Assembly (NCBI GenBank): GCA_015066805.1
Contig: SVNP01000021.1
Coordinates: 1-42,667 of the forward strand
DNA from: Ruminococcus sp.
Lineage (GTDB): Bacteria > Bacillota > Clostridia > Oscillospirales > Ruminococcaceae
Length of the DNA stretch: 42,667 nt
Direction: 5' to 3'
Part shown: positions 31,857-39,431 of the stretch, one piece after another
Layout of the letters: each line of letters starts with the position of its first letter
Position numbering within the stretch: position 1 is the stretch's first letter
Position numbers and translations under genes: made by a program
Notes under the pieces: generated by a model
The model's database searches: none
What the model was told of the DNA's origin: nothing
Seen by the model: the letters and a program-made list of their open reading frames with translations, nothing else

Positions 31857-31987
31857 GTGTTTGCTATGCTGTGCGAAAAAACAATTCTCCTGCCGAAGAC
31901 AACGAAAGATCGTGCTATGCTTTTTGGTTTTCGACAGGATTCGACCGATTCCGAAGTGCTTCGACGAAAGACGACGGGTTTTCACAG

Positions 31988-32016
31988 TAGACATTCAAAA
32001 TCACATATGCTATAAT
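31988..32016 (+). promoter_or_regulatory. Promoter of an orphan transcription unit
   Basis: TAGACA at 31988-31993, 17-bp spacer, TATAAT at 32011-32016 with TGC before it (extended -10). It would transcribe ~265 bases to the terminator at 32247-32287. Confidence 0.7.
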
Positions 32017-32123
32017 AATCCTGTTGCTCATACAGGTGTGTGGCGCCGGTTGCAGATCGGCAGAGTAGCAAATGGTGTGACAATTTGTTACAAAGGGCTG
32101 CATCACGAAAGGGGGAAAGAATA

Positions 32124-32294
32124 TTGCACATTCACAGAGATAAACAAACGGCAGAAAACACAGCAACGATCCGCTTTTCTCTTATACTGAATGATGCGTT
32201 TATTGGCTTTTTGTATCGGCATGTAGGGCCGCACTTTATCAGATGCAAAAAACACGGGTATTCCAAAACGAATACCCGTGTTTTTTTACTGTAA
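32124..32294 (+). CDS. Possible 56-residue small protein in the orphan unit
   Basis: An open frame starts at TTG 32124, eight bases after AAAGGGGG. It would encode a basic peptide rich in His, Arg, Lys and Thr, with a central hydrophobic patch (FSLILNDAFIGFLY). I know no family. The last third reads through the terminator hairpin and overlaps the end of hydF on the other strand, which argues against a conserved protein. The transcript may instead be a non-coding RNA. Confidence 0.22.
   Translation: MHIHRDKQTAENTATIRFSLILNDAFIGFLYRHVGPHFIRCKKHGYSKTNTRVFLL
32247..32287. terminator. Bidirectional terminator between the orphan unit and hydF
   Basis: CACGGGTATTC (32253-32263) pairs perfectly with GAATACCCGTG (32270-32280). 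A-runs and T-runs flank it on both sides, so it can end transcripts from both strands. The hydF stop codon touches its edge. Confidence 0.92.
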
Positions 32295-33470
32295 ACAGCC
32301 TCCCATAAGAGAACGCTGCAAGATGCCGTGGCATTCCGCAAGGGCAATGCCGTAATTGGTGAAGGGTACCCCCTGCGAAAGAGCGGTACGCATCCGCCAG
32401 AGCATTTCACGCTCGGTACGCATACAGCCGCCGCAGTGCACCACCAGTGCGTAGGGGGAAAGGTCTTCGGGGAAATGTCCGCCGGATGTGAAGGAAAAAT
32501 CAAACTGCTTTCCGGTAAGCTGCATCAGCATTTTGGGCAGCTTGACCGTGCCGATATCATTGCATTGGCGATGATGGGTACAGCCCTCTGCAATGAGCAG
32601 CTTTGCGCCGTTGGGGAGGTTTTTCAGCGACTCCACGCCCTTGACAGCCGTTTCCAGAAAGCCCTTGTACCTTGCCATCAGAATGGAAAAAGAAGTCAGG
32701 GGCGTATCCTTGGGGAGCATTTGCTCCACGGCACCGAATACCTGACTGTCCGTAATGACCATGCGGGGCGGTTTTTTCAGGTTGGAAAGAACAGCCGTAA
32801 GCTGTTCGGGCTGGGTGACAATGGCAATGCCGCCCATATCAATGATCTCCCGCAGGGTCTGCTGCTGCGGCAGGATCAGCCTGCCTTTGGGTGCTGCTTC
32901 ATCTATGGGGGTGACCAGAATGACCGTATCCTCGGGGGCAAGCAGATCTGCCACGATCTGTCTTTGGGGCTGCAAACGGCTCCCCATGGCTCCGATGCGT
33001 TCCTTCAAGGCTTCAATGCCCTCACCGGTTTTTGCGCTCACCCACAGGATATTTTCCTCCTGTGGATGATTGCTGCAAAGGTCGGCTTTGTTTTTTACAA
33101 TGAGATAGGGGATATTCTGCCCCGTAAACAGTTGTATGAGGGTCTGCTCCGTTTCGCCCATAGGGCGTGTGGCATCGGTGACCAAGATCGCAAGATCGGT
33201 GCGGTACAGGGCGAGGCGTGTTTTTTCGATGCGCTGCTGCCCCAGTGTGCCTTCATCATCAAAGCCTGCGGTATCGGTAATGACCACCGACCCCAAAGGC
33301 AGCAGCTCCATGCTTTTGCTGACCGCATCGGTAGTGGTGCCTGCCACATCGGAGACGATGGAAAACGGCTGACCCGTTACTGCATTGACAATGCTGGATT
33401 TGCCTGCGTTGCGTACACCGAAAAATCCGATGTGAATGCGTTCGGCGGCAGGGGTTTCATTCAGACTCAT
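32286..33470 (-). CDS. hydF: [FeFe]-hydrogenase H-cluster maturation GTPase HydF
   Basis: A 394-residue scaffold GTPase on which the diiron subcluster of [FeFe]-hydrogenase is assembled before transfer to the apo-enzyme. The N-terminal GTPase domain has FGVRNAGKSS (G1, ~residues 16-25), a TTTD G2, DTAGFDD (G3) and VKNKADL (G4). The C-terminal cluster-binding domain keeps the family ligands: Cys-Thr-His at ~297-299 and the late His-Cys-Gly-Gly-Cys at ~345-349. GCAAGGAGG precedes the ATG. It is last in a hydE-hydG-hydF operon. No hydrogenase structural gene is within the window. Confidence 0.97.
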   Translation of the reverse strand: MSLNETPAAERIHIGFFGVRNAGKSSIVNAVTGQPFSIVSDVAGTTTDAVSKSMELLPLGSVVITDTAGFDDEGTLGQQRIEKTRLALYRTDLAILVTDATRPMGETEQTLIQLFTGQNIPYLIVKNKADLCSNHPQEENILWVSAKTGEGIEALKERIGAMGSRLQPQRQIVADLLAPEDTVILVTPIDEAAPKGRLILPQQQTLREIIDMGGIAIVTQPEQLTAVLSNLKKPPRMVITDSQVFGAVEQMLPKDTPLTSFSILMARYKGFLETAVKGVESLKNLPNGAKLLIAEGCTHHRQCNDIGTVKLPKMLMQLTGKQFDFSFTSGGHFPEDLSPYALVVHCGGCMRTEREMLWRMRTALSQGVPFTNYGIALAECHGILQRSLMGGCLQ

Positions 33471-33497
33471 AGCAATCCTCCTTGCTGTGGAGAGCGA

Positions 33498-34913
33498 TCA
33501 GAAGCGGAAATCACGCTTACCCTCTGCAATGGAGCCGAGGTGGGTCGTACAGAGCTCTCTTGCCTTATCATTGGGAATATGACTGAGCTGTTCGGCGATG
33601 ACCTTTTCACCGATGGCACGGGTCTCGGGAGAGGCGTAATCCATCAGGTATTCCTTCAGCGTCAGCAGCGCATTGGGGTGGCAGCAATTCTGGATCTGGC
33701 CGCTTTTGCAAAGGGACATAAAGCGGTCTCCGGTTCTGCCCTCACGGTAGCAGGCGGTGCAGAAGGAAGGAATATAGCCCAGCTCCATGAGCCAGCGGAC
33801 AACTTCATCCAGGGTGCGGCTGTCGCTGACATCAAACTGCTCGGATTCATGGGGACGAACCTCCTCGCAGTAGCCGCCTACGCTGGTACGGGATGCACCG
33901 CTGATCTGGGAAACACCCAGCGGCAGAACCTTTTCACGCACCTCCTGGCTTTCTCTGGTGCTGATGATCATGCCGGTATAGGGTACGCAGACACGGATCA
34001 GGGCGCAGAGCTTTGCAAAGATCTCATCACTGATGCCGTTATCGAATACAGTGGGGTCGATATCGCTGGCACGCTTGATACGGGGTACACTGATGGTATG
34101 GGGGCCTACGCCGTGTACCGCCTCCAGATGCTCTGCGTGCATAAGAAGGGCGGCAAACTCGTACTTATACAGTTCCAGGCCGAACAGCACGCCCAGACCC
34201 ACATCATCAATACCGCCCTCCATGGCACGATCCATGGCCTCGGTATGGTAGGCATAGTTATGCTTGGGCCCTGTGGGGTGCAGCTTTTCGTAGCTTTCCT
34301 TGTGGTAGGTCTCCTGAAACAGAATATAGGTACCGATGCCTGCTTCCTTCAGCTTGCGGTAGTTTTCCACGGTGGTGGCGGCAATGTTGACATTTACACG
34401 GCGGATGGCACCGTTTTTATGCTGGATGCTGTAAATGGTCTTGATGCTTTCCAGAATATACTCAATGGGATTGTTCACAGGGTCCTCACCTGCTTCAATG
34501 GCAAGACGCTTGTGACCCATATCCTGCAGGGCGATGACCTCCTTGCGGATCTGCTCCTGGGTCAGCTTGATACGGGGGATCTCCTTGTTCTGGTGGTGGT
34601 AGGGGCAGTAAACGCAGCCGTTGACGCAATAGTTGGAGAGATACAGGGGGGCGAACATCACGATACGGGTGCCGTAATAGTCGATCTTGATCTGCCGTGC
34701 CAGCTCATACAGCTCCTCGATCTTCTCCTGATTTTCGCAAGCCAGCAGTACGGATGCCTCACGGTGATCCAGACCCTTTCTCAGCTTTGCCTTGGCAATG
34801 ATCCGGTCAATCAGCTCCAGATTATCCTTGTTTTCCTCGGCATACTGCAGGGTAGCCAGCACTTCCTCGTGATTGATAAACTCTTCGGCTTTCAGGGATT
34901 TGGGATTATACAT
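33498..34913 (-). CDS. hydG: [FeFe]-hydrogenase maturase HydG (radical SAM tyrosine lyase)
   Basis: A 471-residue radical SAM enzyme that splits tyrosine into p-cresol and dehydroglycine, giving the CO and cyanide ligands of the H-cluster. The radical SAM cluster motif C-x3-C-x2-C is in NYCVNGCVYCPYHHQN (~residues 93-108). The second, C-terminal cluster motif is FCTACYREGRTGDRFM (~390-405), which distinguishes HydG from ThiH. The following LCKSGQIQNCCHPNALLTL is also typical. The length matches the family. GGAAGG precedes the ATG. It lies between hydE and hydF with gaps of 21 and 27 bases. Confidence 0.97.
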   Translation of the reverse strand: MYNPKSLKAEEFINHEEVLATLQYAEENKDNLELIDRIIAKAKLRKGLDHREASVLLACENQEKIEELYELARQIKIDYYGTRIVMFAPLYLSNYCVNGCVYCPYHHQNKEIPRIKLTQEQIRKEVIALQDMGHKRLAIEAGEDPVNNPIEYILESIKTIYSIQHKNGAIRRVNVNIAATTVENYRKLKEAGIGTYILFQETYHKESYEKLHPTGPKHNYAYHTEAMDRAMEGGIDDVGLGVLFGLELYKYEFAALLMHAEHLEAVHGVGPHTISVPRIKRASDIDPTVFDNGISDEIFAKLCALIRVCVPYTGMIISTRESQEVREKVLPLGVSQISGASRTSVGGYCEEVRPHESEQFDVSDSRTLDEVVRWLMELGYIPSFCTACYREGRTGDRFMSLCKSGQIQNCCHPNALLTLKEYLMDYASPETRAIGEKVIAEQLSHIPNDKARELCTTHLGSIAEGKRDFRF

Positions 34914-34934
34914 AATGATACCTTCCTTTCTGTT

Positions 34935-35984
34935 TCAGACGCAAAAAGCGGGTGCGTCTCCCCGTTGATGGACAATTTCATAGCCGATGGCCGCAAATCG
35001 TCTGCTGCGTTCCTCCAGCAGATCTACCGTATCCTTTGCGGCGGTATCCTTGCCGTCATACAGCAGATAGCTGCTGCGGACAGCACAGGGGGTCAGGTTC
35101 GGCATAATGACGTTGGCACCTGCCAGTACGCCCTGCTCCAGACCATCGGGCAGCAAGGTGCCCAGTGCGGTGGTAGAGGGCAGCAGCACCTGCGGCAGAA
35201 TCAGCCGCACAATGGAAAGCAGCCGCAGGGTCAGATCGGCGGAGCCTGCGGGATAAGCACGGAAGGGCGTATCATGGTGGGGCATAAATGGCCCGATGCC
35301 TACCATTTCCGGCTGAAACTGCTCAATGAACCGCAGATCTGCAATGAGATGGGCGATGGTCTGGTGCGGGGAGCCTACCATCATGCCGCAGCCGGTCTGG
35401 TAGCCCAGTGCCTTCAGGCTTTGCAGGCATTTTATGCGGTGTGCAAGGGTCATTTCCGCAGGATGCAGCAGGCTGTAATGGTCGGGGTCGGCTGTTTCAT
35501 GCCGCAGCAGATAGCGGTCTGCGCCTGCCTCACGGAGCAGTGCATAGCTTTCATGACTGCGTTCTCCCAGAGAAAGGGTGACAGCACAGTGGGGTGCGAT
35601 CTCCTTGATGCGGCGGATCATGGGCACCAGACGTGCATCGGTGAAGAAGCCATCCTCACCGCCTTGCAGCACAAAGGTCTGAAAACCCAGCTCTGTACCT
35701 GCTTTGCAGCAGGCAAGCACATCGTCTTCCGTCAGGCGGTAACGCTGTACATTGGCATTTCCGCGGCGGATGCCGCAGTAAAGGCAGTTGTTTTTGCAGT
35801 AATTGGTCAGTTCGATCAATCCACGGAGATAAACCTTGTTGCCGAACTGTTTTTTTTGTACTTCCACAGCGGCACGGCGCAGCGCCGAAAGGGTCTGGGC
35901 ATCCTGTGTGGTCAGCAGTATTTCGTATTGGGCATCGGTCAGATGACGTTCTGCCCGCAGTTGATCGACAAGCTGTGCGGACAC
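34935..35984 (-). CDS. hydE: [FeFe]-hydrogenase maturase HydE (radical SAM)
   Basis: A 349-residue radical SAM TIM-barrel enzyme that processes the HydG product on the way to the diiron subcluster. The motif NYCKNNCLYCGIRRGN holds the C-x3-C-x2-C cluster ligands (~residues 63-78). TFVLQGGEDGFF, LSLGERSHESYALLREAGADRYLLRHETAD and GIGPFMPHHDTPF are HydE landmarks. The start is GTG 35984, six bases after a strong AAAGGAGG. An upstream in-frame start at 36035 would begin inside the leader terminator and is rejected. It is the first gene of hydEGF, preceded by a ~220-base structured leader. Confidence 0.96.
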   Translation of the reverse strand: MSAQLVDQLRAERHLTDAQYEILLTTQDAQTLSALRRAAVEVQKKQFGNKVYLRGLIELTNYCKNNCLYCGIRRGNANVQRYRLTEDDVLACCKAGTELGFQTFVLQGGEDGFFTDARLVPMIRRIKEIAPHCAVTLSLGERSHESYALLREAGADRYLLRHETADPDHYSLLHPAEMTLAHRIKCLQSLKALGYQTGCGMMVGSPHQTIAHLIADLRFIEQFQPEMVGIGPFMPHHDTPFRAYPAGSADLTLRLLSIVRLILPQVLLPSTTALGTLLPDGLEQGVLAGANVIMPNLTPCAVRSSYLLYDGKDTAAKDTVDLLEERSRRFAAIGYEIVHQRGDAPAFCV

Positions 35985-35992
35985 AGACTTCC

Positions 35993-36026
35993 TCCTTTCG
36001 TAAAACAAAAGCCATGCCCGAAAGGA
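35993..36026 (-). promoter_or_regulatory. Alternative hairpin masking the hydE ribosome site
   Basis: The 8 bases TCCTTTCG in the terminator hairpin (36019-36026 region, minus strand) are perfectly complementary to CGAAAGGA of the hydE ribosome site (35993-36000). The two hairpins share bases and cannot form together, which suggests a regulatory switch. Confidence 0.55.
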
Positions 36027-36032
36027 CATGGC
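36002..36032 (-). terminator. Intrinsic terminator (attenuator) in the hydE leader
   Basis: On the minus strand, GCCATGTCC pairs with GGGCATGGC (9 bp with one wobble, loop TTTC) and is followed by TTTTGTTTT. It lies between the promoter and the hydE ribosome site, so it must be bypassed for hyd expression. Confidence 0.75.
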
Positions 36033-36203
36033 CATCTTGTATCAGCAGATAAGCATAACAAAGATTCCCTGTACTTTCGCATCAAAAAATTTTTCTGCGT
36101 CAGATAAGGTTTTCGGTAACAATGCAATTGAGATCCGTGTATCGGGATGCTGCCTTGCCGCAGGAAAAAAACCGACGGTGCGGGAGCGATCCGTTACAAT
36201 ACC
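36033..36203 (-). promoter_or_regulatory. Structured 5' leader of hydEGF, no known riboswitch recognised
   Basis: About 170 bases upstream of the attenuator. A hairpin at 36078-36100 (CGCA/TGCG closing an A/T-rich stem) is visible, along with T7 and A6 runs and two copies of ACGGATC. I could not match it to cobalamin, SAM, FMN, Moco, THF, ZTP, fluoride or c-di-GMP classes by eye. Confidence 0.4.
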
Positions 36204-36232
36204 ATTATACGATATTACACGGGAAAAGTCAA
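36204..36232 (-). promoter_or_regulatory. Promoter of hydEGF
   Basis: On the minus strand, TTGACT (36227-36232), 17-bp spacer, TATAAT (36204-36209). It lies just downstream of the phosphodiesterase stop codon. Confidence 0.85.
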
Positions 36233-36258
36233 GCCCCGGTGAGAATTGCCGCTATTCT

Positions 36259-36828
36259 TTATAATACATCGGGCACGGCATCCTTCAGATCCCAGCGATG
36301 GTAGACTTCACCCTTCAGATCCTTCCATTCCAGAACGGTGTGGGTCAGGGTCATATAGCCGTGTGCAGAGCCTTCTTTGGGGATAGAAACCGAACCGGGA
36401 TTGCAGTAAAAGCAGCCATCGCCGCAGGGGATACACTTGGGTACATGGGTGTGTCCGTGCAGCAGGATATCTCCTTTATGCAGGGGCGGAAGCTGCTCCG
36501 TATGAAAATGATGCCCGTGGGTGGCAAAGATCATACGGTTTTCTACGGTCAGCAAGGCATATTCCGCCATAACGGGAAATGCCAGAACCATCTGATCCAC
36601 CTCCGTATCACAGTTGCCCCGCACACAAAGAATGCTTTCCTTGCGGGTATTCAGCATGGCAATGACTTCCTTTGGGGCGTAGTCACGAGGCAGATCATTG
36701 CGGGGGCCGTGATACAGCAGATCACCCAGCAGCAGAAAACGGTCTGCCTGTTCTGTTTCAAATGCCTGCATCAGTTTTTGAGTGTAGTATGCCGATCCGT
36801 GCAGATCGGATGCGATGAGCCATTTCAT
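36259..36828 (-). CDS. YfcE-type metallophosphoesterase (phosphodiesterase)
   Basis: A 189-residue calcineurin-like phosphoesterase of the YfcE/MJ0936 group. Metal-binding motifs appear in order: DLHG (residues 8-11), GDLLYHGPRND (~35-45), GNCD (~72-75), THGHHF (~105) and GHTHVP (~125-130), then YCNPGSVSIP. Such enzymes hydrolyse phosphodiester bonds with two metal ions, usually manganese; the natural substrate is unknown. The start at 36828 follows AAAGGAG and begins right before the first motif; the longer upstream frame is spurious. It is divergent from the two-component system and shares -35 promoter bases with it. Confidence 0.93.
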   Translation of the reverse strand: MKWLIASDLHGSAYYTQKLMQAFETEQADRFLLLGDLLYHGPRNDLPRDYAPKEVIAMLNTRKESILCVRGNCDTEVDQMVLAFPVMAEYALLTVENRMIFATHGHHFHTEQLPPLHKGDILLHGHTHVPKCIPCGDGCFYCNPGSVSIPKEGSAHGYMTLTHTVLEWKDLKGEVYHRWDLKDAVPDVL

Positions 36829-36858
36829 ATAGGGGTACTCCTTTTCAATGATGCTTTT

Positions 36859-36887
36859 ATTATAGCACAGATCCATCCCTTTGACAA
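36859..36887 (-). promoter_or_regulatory. Promoter of the phosphodiesterase gene
   Basis: On the minus strand, TTGTCA (36882-36887), 17-bp spacer, TATAAT (36859-36864). Its -35 overlaps the -35 of the divergent promoter at five of six bases. Confidence 0.8.
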
Positions 36888-36909
36888 TCCCCACAGGATG
36901 TGCTATACT
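36881..36909 (+). promoter_or_regulatory. Promoter of the two-component system
   Basis: TTGACA (36881-36886), 17-bp spacer, TATACT (36904-36909). It shares its -35 with the divergent phosphodiesterase promoter. Confidence 0.8.
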
Positions 36910-36940
36910 AAAAAATAATGCAAGGAGGTGCTTGTGAGTC

Positions 36941-37546
36941 ATGGCTAGGATCCTGATTCTGGACGATGATGCTCTGCTGAATAAAAATATCGCATTGGCT
37001 TTGACCAATGTGGGCTACGAGGTGATATGTGCCGCAACTATCCGTGAGGCGGAGCAGCTTTATGCACGGGCAGATCTGCTGCTGCTGGATGTGATGCTGC
37101 CCGACGGCAGCGGTGTGGAGCTTTGCCGTTTGATCCGAAGCTGCAGCGATGTACCGGTGATTTTTCTGACATCCTGTGATGATGAAGCCGATATCGTTTA
37201 CGGTCTGGAGCAGGGCGGTGATGATTACATTACTAAGCCCTTCCGTCTGGCAGAGCTGCTTTCCCGCATCAAGGCGAATTTGCGGCGGCGTACTGTGGTG
37301 CTGCCTCTTTCCGATCTTACGGCGGCAGAACAGAAGCTGCTGGAATACCTGATGATGAATAAGGGACGGTTTGTTTCCAGAGAGCAGCTTCTTGGATATT
37401 TATGGGATTCTAGGGGCGAATTTGTCAACGATAATACACTGTCTGTGCATATCAGCCGCCTGCGTGAAAAGCTGGAGCAGGCAGGGGATGCAGGCAGGAT
37501 CGTAACCAAAAGGGGTGTGGGCTATCAATGGATACCGCAGATCTGA
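36941..37546 (+). CDS. OmpR-family response regulator with shortened output domain
   Basis: A 201-residue regulator. The receiver has the acidic pocket D8-D10, phosphoacceptor D50 (LLLDVMLPDGSG), the Thr in FLTSCDDE and Lys in ITKPF. The winged helix contains LTAAEQKLLEYLMMNKGRFVSREQLLGYLW and VNDNTLSVHISRLREKLE ... IVTKRGVGYQW. Between receiver and winged helix only about ten residues remain. The small beta sheet that normally opens the OmpR-type DNA-binding domain is largely missing, so the protein is ~25 residues shorter than usual. AAGGAGG lies 12 bases before the ATG. It overlaps the kinase gene by 19 bases. It probably regulates the ABC genes at 38733, as in BceR-like or VirR-like modules. 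Confidence 0.92.
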   Translation: MARILILDDDALLNKNIALALTNVGYEVICAATIREAEQLYARADLLLLDVMLPDGSGVELCRLIRSCSDVPVIFLTSCDDEADIVYGLEQGGDDYITKPFRLAELLSRIKANLRRRTVVLPLSDLTAAEQKLLEYLMMNKGRFVSREQLLGYLWDSRGEFVNDNTLSVHISRLREKLEQAGDAGRIVTKRGVGYQWIPQI

Positions 37547-38649
37547 TCCTGTTTAATCGGACGCCTTTGCGGCTGCTGGCAGGTGCTATGGCTCTGGTGC
37601 TGACAGGTCTTCTGGTCGGGGCGGTAAGCTGCGGCTATTGTGCCGATCAGCTTATGGAGACTGCATATGCCGGCGGTGCCGCCAATGATTTCCCTCTGCG
37701 GCTGCTGGAGGGCTGGGAACGGCTTCGGCTGCAGAGCTTTTGGGGGATCTTTCTGTTGTTTGCTCTGCCTGCTGTCATCATGGCAGTGGTGGGTATTCTT
37801 TCCGTGATGCAGGAATACCGCCGTCTGGAACGGCTGCACAGTCAGTGCCTGCAGCTTCGGGACGGTATCCCTACGGAGATCACCGATGCCTATGCGGAAT
37901 GTGACAGCGTAGGCCGTGCGGCAGAGGGTGTGCACTGCCTGGGCAGACAGATGCACCATATGACAGTGGCGCTGGCACAGGAAAAACGTTCGCTGGCGGA
38001 ATTTCTCACAGATCTGTCCCACCAGTTGAAAACCGTGCTGGCTGTGATCCGTCTGAACAGCGATCTGCTGGCGGAACCCGAGCTGTTGCAGGCGCATCAG
38101 CGGACACAGCTTGCAGAGGAGATCGCAGGGCAGTTGGATCATATGGAGATCCTGCTGCGGACTTCCCTGAAGCTGGCAAAGTTGGAGGCAGGTGCGGTGG
38201 AATATCGGATGCAGGAGGCTTCCCTGGCAAAAACCTGCCGTGCTGCGGTAACAGAGCTTTCTCCGCTGCTGCGGCAAAAGGGCATTACTGCTGCTGTTGC
38301 AGATACGGATGCGCTGCTGTACCATGACGGTGTCTGGCTGCGGGAGGCTTTGCAGAATATTCTGAAGAATGCCATTGACCATGCCGAATGCACGCAATTG
38401 AAGCTGACTGTGACGGATACGCCTGTGTATGCTTCCGTGACAGTTTGGGATAACGGCAAGGGCATCCCGAGAGAGGAGATACCGAAACTGTTTGAACGCT
38501 TTGGCAAACGCTCCAACAGCAGTGATATGCAAAGTGTGGGCATCGGTCTGGCAATTGCCCAGAAAATCGTGGCAAGCCATGGGGGGGAGATCACCGTTTT
38601 TTCTTCTCCCGAGGAGGGGACACGGTTTGTACTGACTTTTTTGCGATAA
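37528..38649 (+). CDS. Sensor histidine kinase
   Basis: A 373-residue membrane kinase with two TM helices (~15-38 and ~72-93) around a short external loop of ~35 residues. A HAMP-like/coiled segment is followed by the phosphoacceptor His165 in LTDLSHQLKT. The ATPase domain shows the N box ILKNAIDHAE, G1 DNGKGIP, F box FERFGKRS and G2 GIGLAIA. The small external loop suggests sensing within the membrane or through a transporter, as in BceS-type kinases that work with FtsX-like permeases. The permease two genes on supports this. The start overlaps the regulator's end, so expression is coupled. Confidence 0.93.
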   Translation: MDTADLILFNRTPLRLLAGAMALVLTGLLVGAVSCGYCADQLMETAYAGGAANDFPLRLLEGWERLRLQSFWGIFLLFALPAVIMAVVGILSVMQEYRRLERLHSQCLQLRDGIPTEITDAYAECDSVGRAAEGVHCLGRQMHHMTVALAQEKRSLAEFLTDLSHQLKTVLAVIRLNSDLLAEPELLQAHQRTQLAEEIAGQLDHMEILLRTSLKLAKLEAGAVEYRMQEASLAKTCRAAVTELSPLLRQKGITAAVADTDALLYHDGVWLREALQNILKNAIDHAECTQLKLTVTDTPVYASVTVWDNGKGIPREEIPKLFERFGKRSNSSDMQSVGIGLAIAQKIVASHGGEITVFSSPEEGTRFVLTFLR

Positions 38650-38667
38650 TTCCGAAAAAAACGGTTT

Positions 38668-38701
38668 TTGTCACTTTGGCGTAAGATTTCTGTGTTACAA
38701 T
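38668..38701 (+). promoter_or_regulatory. Candidate regulated promoter for the ABC genes
   Basis: TACAAT at 38696-38701 is a fair -10, but no -35 hexamer stands at 16-18 bases; TTGTCA at 38668-38673 is 22 bases away. A defective -35 is typical of promoters needing a bound response regulator. The binding site is not defined. Confidence 0.45.
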
Positions 38702-38732
38702 ACAAGTATCAAAACCAAAGGAGGCTTTTGTT

Positions 38733-39428
38733 ATGAGCGAACAGCAAAACGATCGTGTGATCTTACAGGCGGATACATTGGTGAAAACCTACGGAAAAGG
38801 CGAAGAAATGATCTATGCACTGGATCATGTGAGCTTTACGGTCAACCGCGGAGAATTTGTGGCGGTGACCGGCGAAAGCGGCGGCGGCAAGACCACCTTG
38901 CTGAATGTTCTGGGTACACTGGATCTGCCGGATTCCGGCAGGGTGATCTTTGACGGCACGGATCTCAGCGGCCGCAGCGATGACTACCTTTCCACCTATC
39001 GGCGCAGAAATATCGGGTTTATTTTCCAGCACTATAATCTGATCCCCGTACTGACGGTGGAGGAGAATATCGTTCTGCCCCTGAATCTGGACAATACCCC
39101 CTGTGACAAGGCATATCTGGATGAGCTGCTGGAGCTGGTGGGACTGACTGCCAAGCGCAAGCATTATCCCCATGAGCTTTCCGGCGGACAGCAGCAGCGT
39201 GTGGCATTTGCCCGTGCATTGATCCACAAGCCTGCTTTGGTGCTGGCCGATGAGCCTACGGGTAATTTGGACAGCAAAAACAGCCGTGAGATCATTTCGG
39301 TGCTGAAAAATTCCATTGCCAAGTACAATCAGACCCTGATTCTGATCACCCATGACGGCAATATTGCCGCACAGGCGGATCGTGTGTTTAAAATGCATGA
39401 TGGCGTTATGACGGAAGTTGGGGTGTGA
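38733..39428 (+). CDS. ABC transporter ATP-binding protein (MacB/BceA type)
   Basis: A 231-residue ATPase. Walker [10 protein letters not shown] is at residues 47-55, the Q loop in [16 protein letters not shown], the signature [15 protein letters not shown] (~148-162), Walker [14 protein letters not shown] and the H-loop ITHDG. The VAxARAL and TGNLDS wording is typical of the MacB/LolD/BceA group, which energises FtsX-type permeases. These machines act on peptides, antibiotics or lipoproteins without a classical transport pore. AAAGGAGG precedes the ATG and the permease starts three bases after its stop. Confidence 0.96.
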   Translation: MSEQQNDRVILQADTLVKTYGKGEEMIYALDHVSFTVNRGEFVAVTGESGGGKTTLLNVLGTLDLPDSGRVIFDGTDLSGRSDDYLSTYRRRNIGFIFQHYNLIPVLTVEENIVLPLNLDNTPCDKAYLDELLELVGLTAKRKHYPHELSGGQQQRVAFARALIHKPALVLADEPTGNLDSKNSREIISVLKNSIAKYNQTLILITHDGNIAAQADRVFKMHDGVMTEVGV

Positions 39429-39431
39429 GAT

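Noticed and set aside
32328-36107. A 1259-codon open frame on the plus strand opposite hydF, hydG and hydE
   Set aside because: It spans the intergenic gaps of three well-identified maturase genes and has no family features. It arises because TTA, CTA and TCA codons are rare in the real genes, leaving few stops on the other strand.
36033-36203. A known riboswitch class in the hydE leader
   Set aside because: No consensus core of the common classes was found; reported instead as an unexplained leader.
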